From assembly GCA_039029515.1 (NCBI GenBank), contig JBCCFX010000072.1:1-16590 (forward strand): a DNA stretch of 16,590 nt. The letters run 5' to 3'. This document shows positions 15,515-16,590 of this stretch, in pieces. Position 1 is the first letter of the stretch, and each line of letters begins with the position of its first letter. The translations under genes and the position numbers were made by a program. This DNA is from JBCCFX01 sp039029515 (lineage in GTDB: Bacteria > Planctomycetota > Phycisphaerae > Phycisphaerales > SM1A02). The notes under the pieces are model-generated. The model searched no databases. It was not told the DNA's origin and saw only the letters and a program-made list of their open reading frames with translations.

Positions 15515-16501
15515 TCAAGTCGACGATTGGGTCCGATCATGTCGAGCGCCATCGATGAGTGCATCCATCGTTTCGACGACCTGCCGGCGATCCGGGCTCA
15601 AGCGTTCGGCCTGTTCTTCGGCGTGATAGGAACTTCGTACGAGCGGTCCCGATTCGACCACCTTGAAGCCAGCCTGCAGACCTTGGTTCTTATATGACTC
15701 GAACTGCTCGGGTCGGACCCAACGGTCGATCGGCAGGTGATTGCGCGTCGGCTGGAGATACTGACCGACCGTAAAGATGTCGCAGTCGGTGATGGTCCGA
15801 ATGTCGTCAAGCAGTTCGGTGATTTCGTCGTCGGTCTCTCCGATGCCCGCCATGATGCCGGTCTTGGAAACGAGTCCTTGTTCCTTGATCTGTCGAAGGA
15901 CCTGCAACGAGCGGTGATACCGCGCTTGCGGACGCACGGTCGGGTGCATGCGCTTCACGGTCTCCATGTTGTGCGCGAGGATTTCCGGTCGCGCATCGAT
16001 GACTTTCTGCAGATCATCGGGATCGCCCTTGAAATCACCGACAAGCACTTCGACTGACATGTCGGGGCAGGATTCGTGCACGCGCTCGATCGTCTCCGCC
16101 CAGATGGCGGCGCCGCCGTCGGGAAGGTCGTCGCGGTCAACGCAGGTGATGACGACATGCTTCAGGCCAAGCAGGGCGAGCGACGCCGCGACACGTTTCG
16201 GTTCCTCGGGATCGGGCGGCAACGGTCGGCCGGTCTTGACGTTGCAGAACCCGCAGGATCGGGTGCAGGTGTCGCCGAGGATCATGATGGTCGCGGTGCC
16301 GCGGGTCCAGCATTCGCCGATGTTCGGGCAGGATGCTTCCTGGCAGACGGTATGCAGTTGATGGGTATCGATGATCTCTTTGAGGCGTCGGTAGCCATCG
16401 CCGCCGGGTACGCGAGCTCGGATCCAGTCCGGCTTGCGGCCGATGTTGAGTTGGTGGACGCCGGTGTCATTGTTGAGCACCATGCCGGTGAGGCTGATCA
16501 C
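15515..16501 (-). CDS. lipA: Lipoyl synthase, radical SAM
   Basis: Inserts two sulfur atoms into protein-bound octanoyl groups to form the lipoyl cofactor of 2-oxoacid dehydrogenases and the glycine cleavage system. Counting from GTG 16501 (328 residues), both iron-sulfur sites are complete: the auxiliary cluster Cys53, Cys58, Cys64 ('CQEASCPNIGEC') and the radical SAM cluster Cys79, Cys83, Cys86 ('CTRSCGFC'). The Arg-Ser-Ser of the family lies at 289-291 ('LVRSSYHAEEQA'). Other landmarks: 'VLVGDFKGD', 'LAHNMETV', 'GIMAGIGETDDE', 'VGQYLQPTRNHLPI'. The start is not settled: ATG 16483 ('MVLNNDTG') is possible, and the frame stays open upstream to the window edge with no good ribosome site. lipB is not in the window. 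Confidence 0.96.
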   Translation of the reverse strand: MISLTGMVLNNDTGVHQLNIGRKPDWIRARVPGGDGYRRLKEIIDTHQLHTVCQEASCPNIGECWTRGTATIMILGDTCTRSCGFCNVKTGRPLPPDPEEPKRVAASLALLGLKHVVITCVDRDDLPDGGAAIWAETIERVHESCPDMSVEVLVGDFKGDPDDLQKVIDARPEILAHNMETVKRMHPTVRPQARYHRSLQVLRQIKEQGLVSKTGIMAGIGETDDEITELLDDIRTITDCDIFTVGQYLQPTRNHLPIDRWVRPEQFESYKNQGLQAGFKVVESGPLVRSSYHAEEQAERLSPDRRQVVETMDALIDGARHDRTQSST

Positions 16502-16590
16502 GGGCGTGCCCGCGGAGCGCGCGGTATCACCGCCGAGCGGGCGCGGATGGCGGGCACGTGTTCGGGCAGTGGCATCGCCGTTGGCGTGAG
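16502..16590 (-). other. Open frame upstream of lipA running off the window
   Basis: In the lipA frame there is no stop codon between 16501 and 16590 on the minus strand; the translation reads Arg/Ala/Gly/Pro-rich ('RHPRPLGGDTARSAGTPV'). It may be an N-terminal extension of LipA, the end of another reading frame, or simply noncoding GC-rich DNA. The window ends before this can be decided. Confidence 0.3.

Overview
The window is bacterial, moderately GC-rich and densely coded. Its best match is a member of the Planctomycetota, most likely class Phycisphaerae. The main clue is three large secreted proteins that carry duplicated dockerin-like modules of the 'NGVVNIDDLLAVINAFG' type, which I know mainly from that group. 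This is inference from protein style; there is no rRNA or other marker gene in the window. I see no tRNA, CRISPR array, insertion sequence or phage gene.

Layout. (1) 22-8197, secreted block: a minus-strand gene for a very large exported protein with three tandem IPT/TIG-containing repeats and four dockerin-like modules (89-3307, strong terminator at 22-53). A 580-bp divergent regulatory region follows, then a plus-strand pair whose spacing suggests an operon: a PQQ-dependent-type sugar dehydrogenase with PKD and dockerin-like domains (3888-6305) and a right-handed beta-helix protein ending in the same dockerin-like pair (6323-8197). (2) 8198-10874, cyclic-di-GMP block, all minus strand: a PilZ protein with its own terminator, a 53-residue unknown protein behind a structured leader, and a GGDEF-EAL enzyme with an apparently degenerate receiver domain. 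(3) 10974-13465, proline synthesis: proA (minus) and proB (plus), divergent from a gap of about 50 bp instead of forming the usual proBA operon. (4) 13573-15063: an unknown, very acidic, nearly lysine-free protein with one C-terminal membrane segment. (5) 15066-16501: lipoyl synthase lipA and a small DCC-family (DUF393) thiol-oxidoreductase-like gene, both minus strand, probably co-transcribed. The frame in front of lipA stays open to the window edge.

How the parts relate. The three secreted proteins probably share a sorting or attachment route through their dockerin-like modules. The sugar dehydrogenase and the beta-helix protein point to work on extracellular carbohydrate. The c-di-GMP genes contain both turnover domains and a receptor, so they could form a local signalling unit, though nothing in the sequence ties them to the secreted genes. 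proA, proB and lipA are ordinary housekeeping genes.

Least explained items: the Cys-rich tandem repeat in the 1072-residue protein, the degenerate receiver of the GGDEF-EAL enzyme, the leader of the 53-residue gene, the palindrome-rich divergent region, and the acidic membrane-anchored protein.
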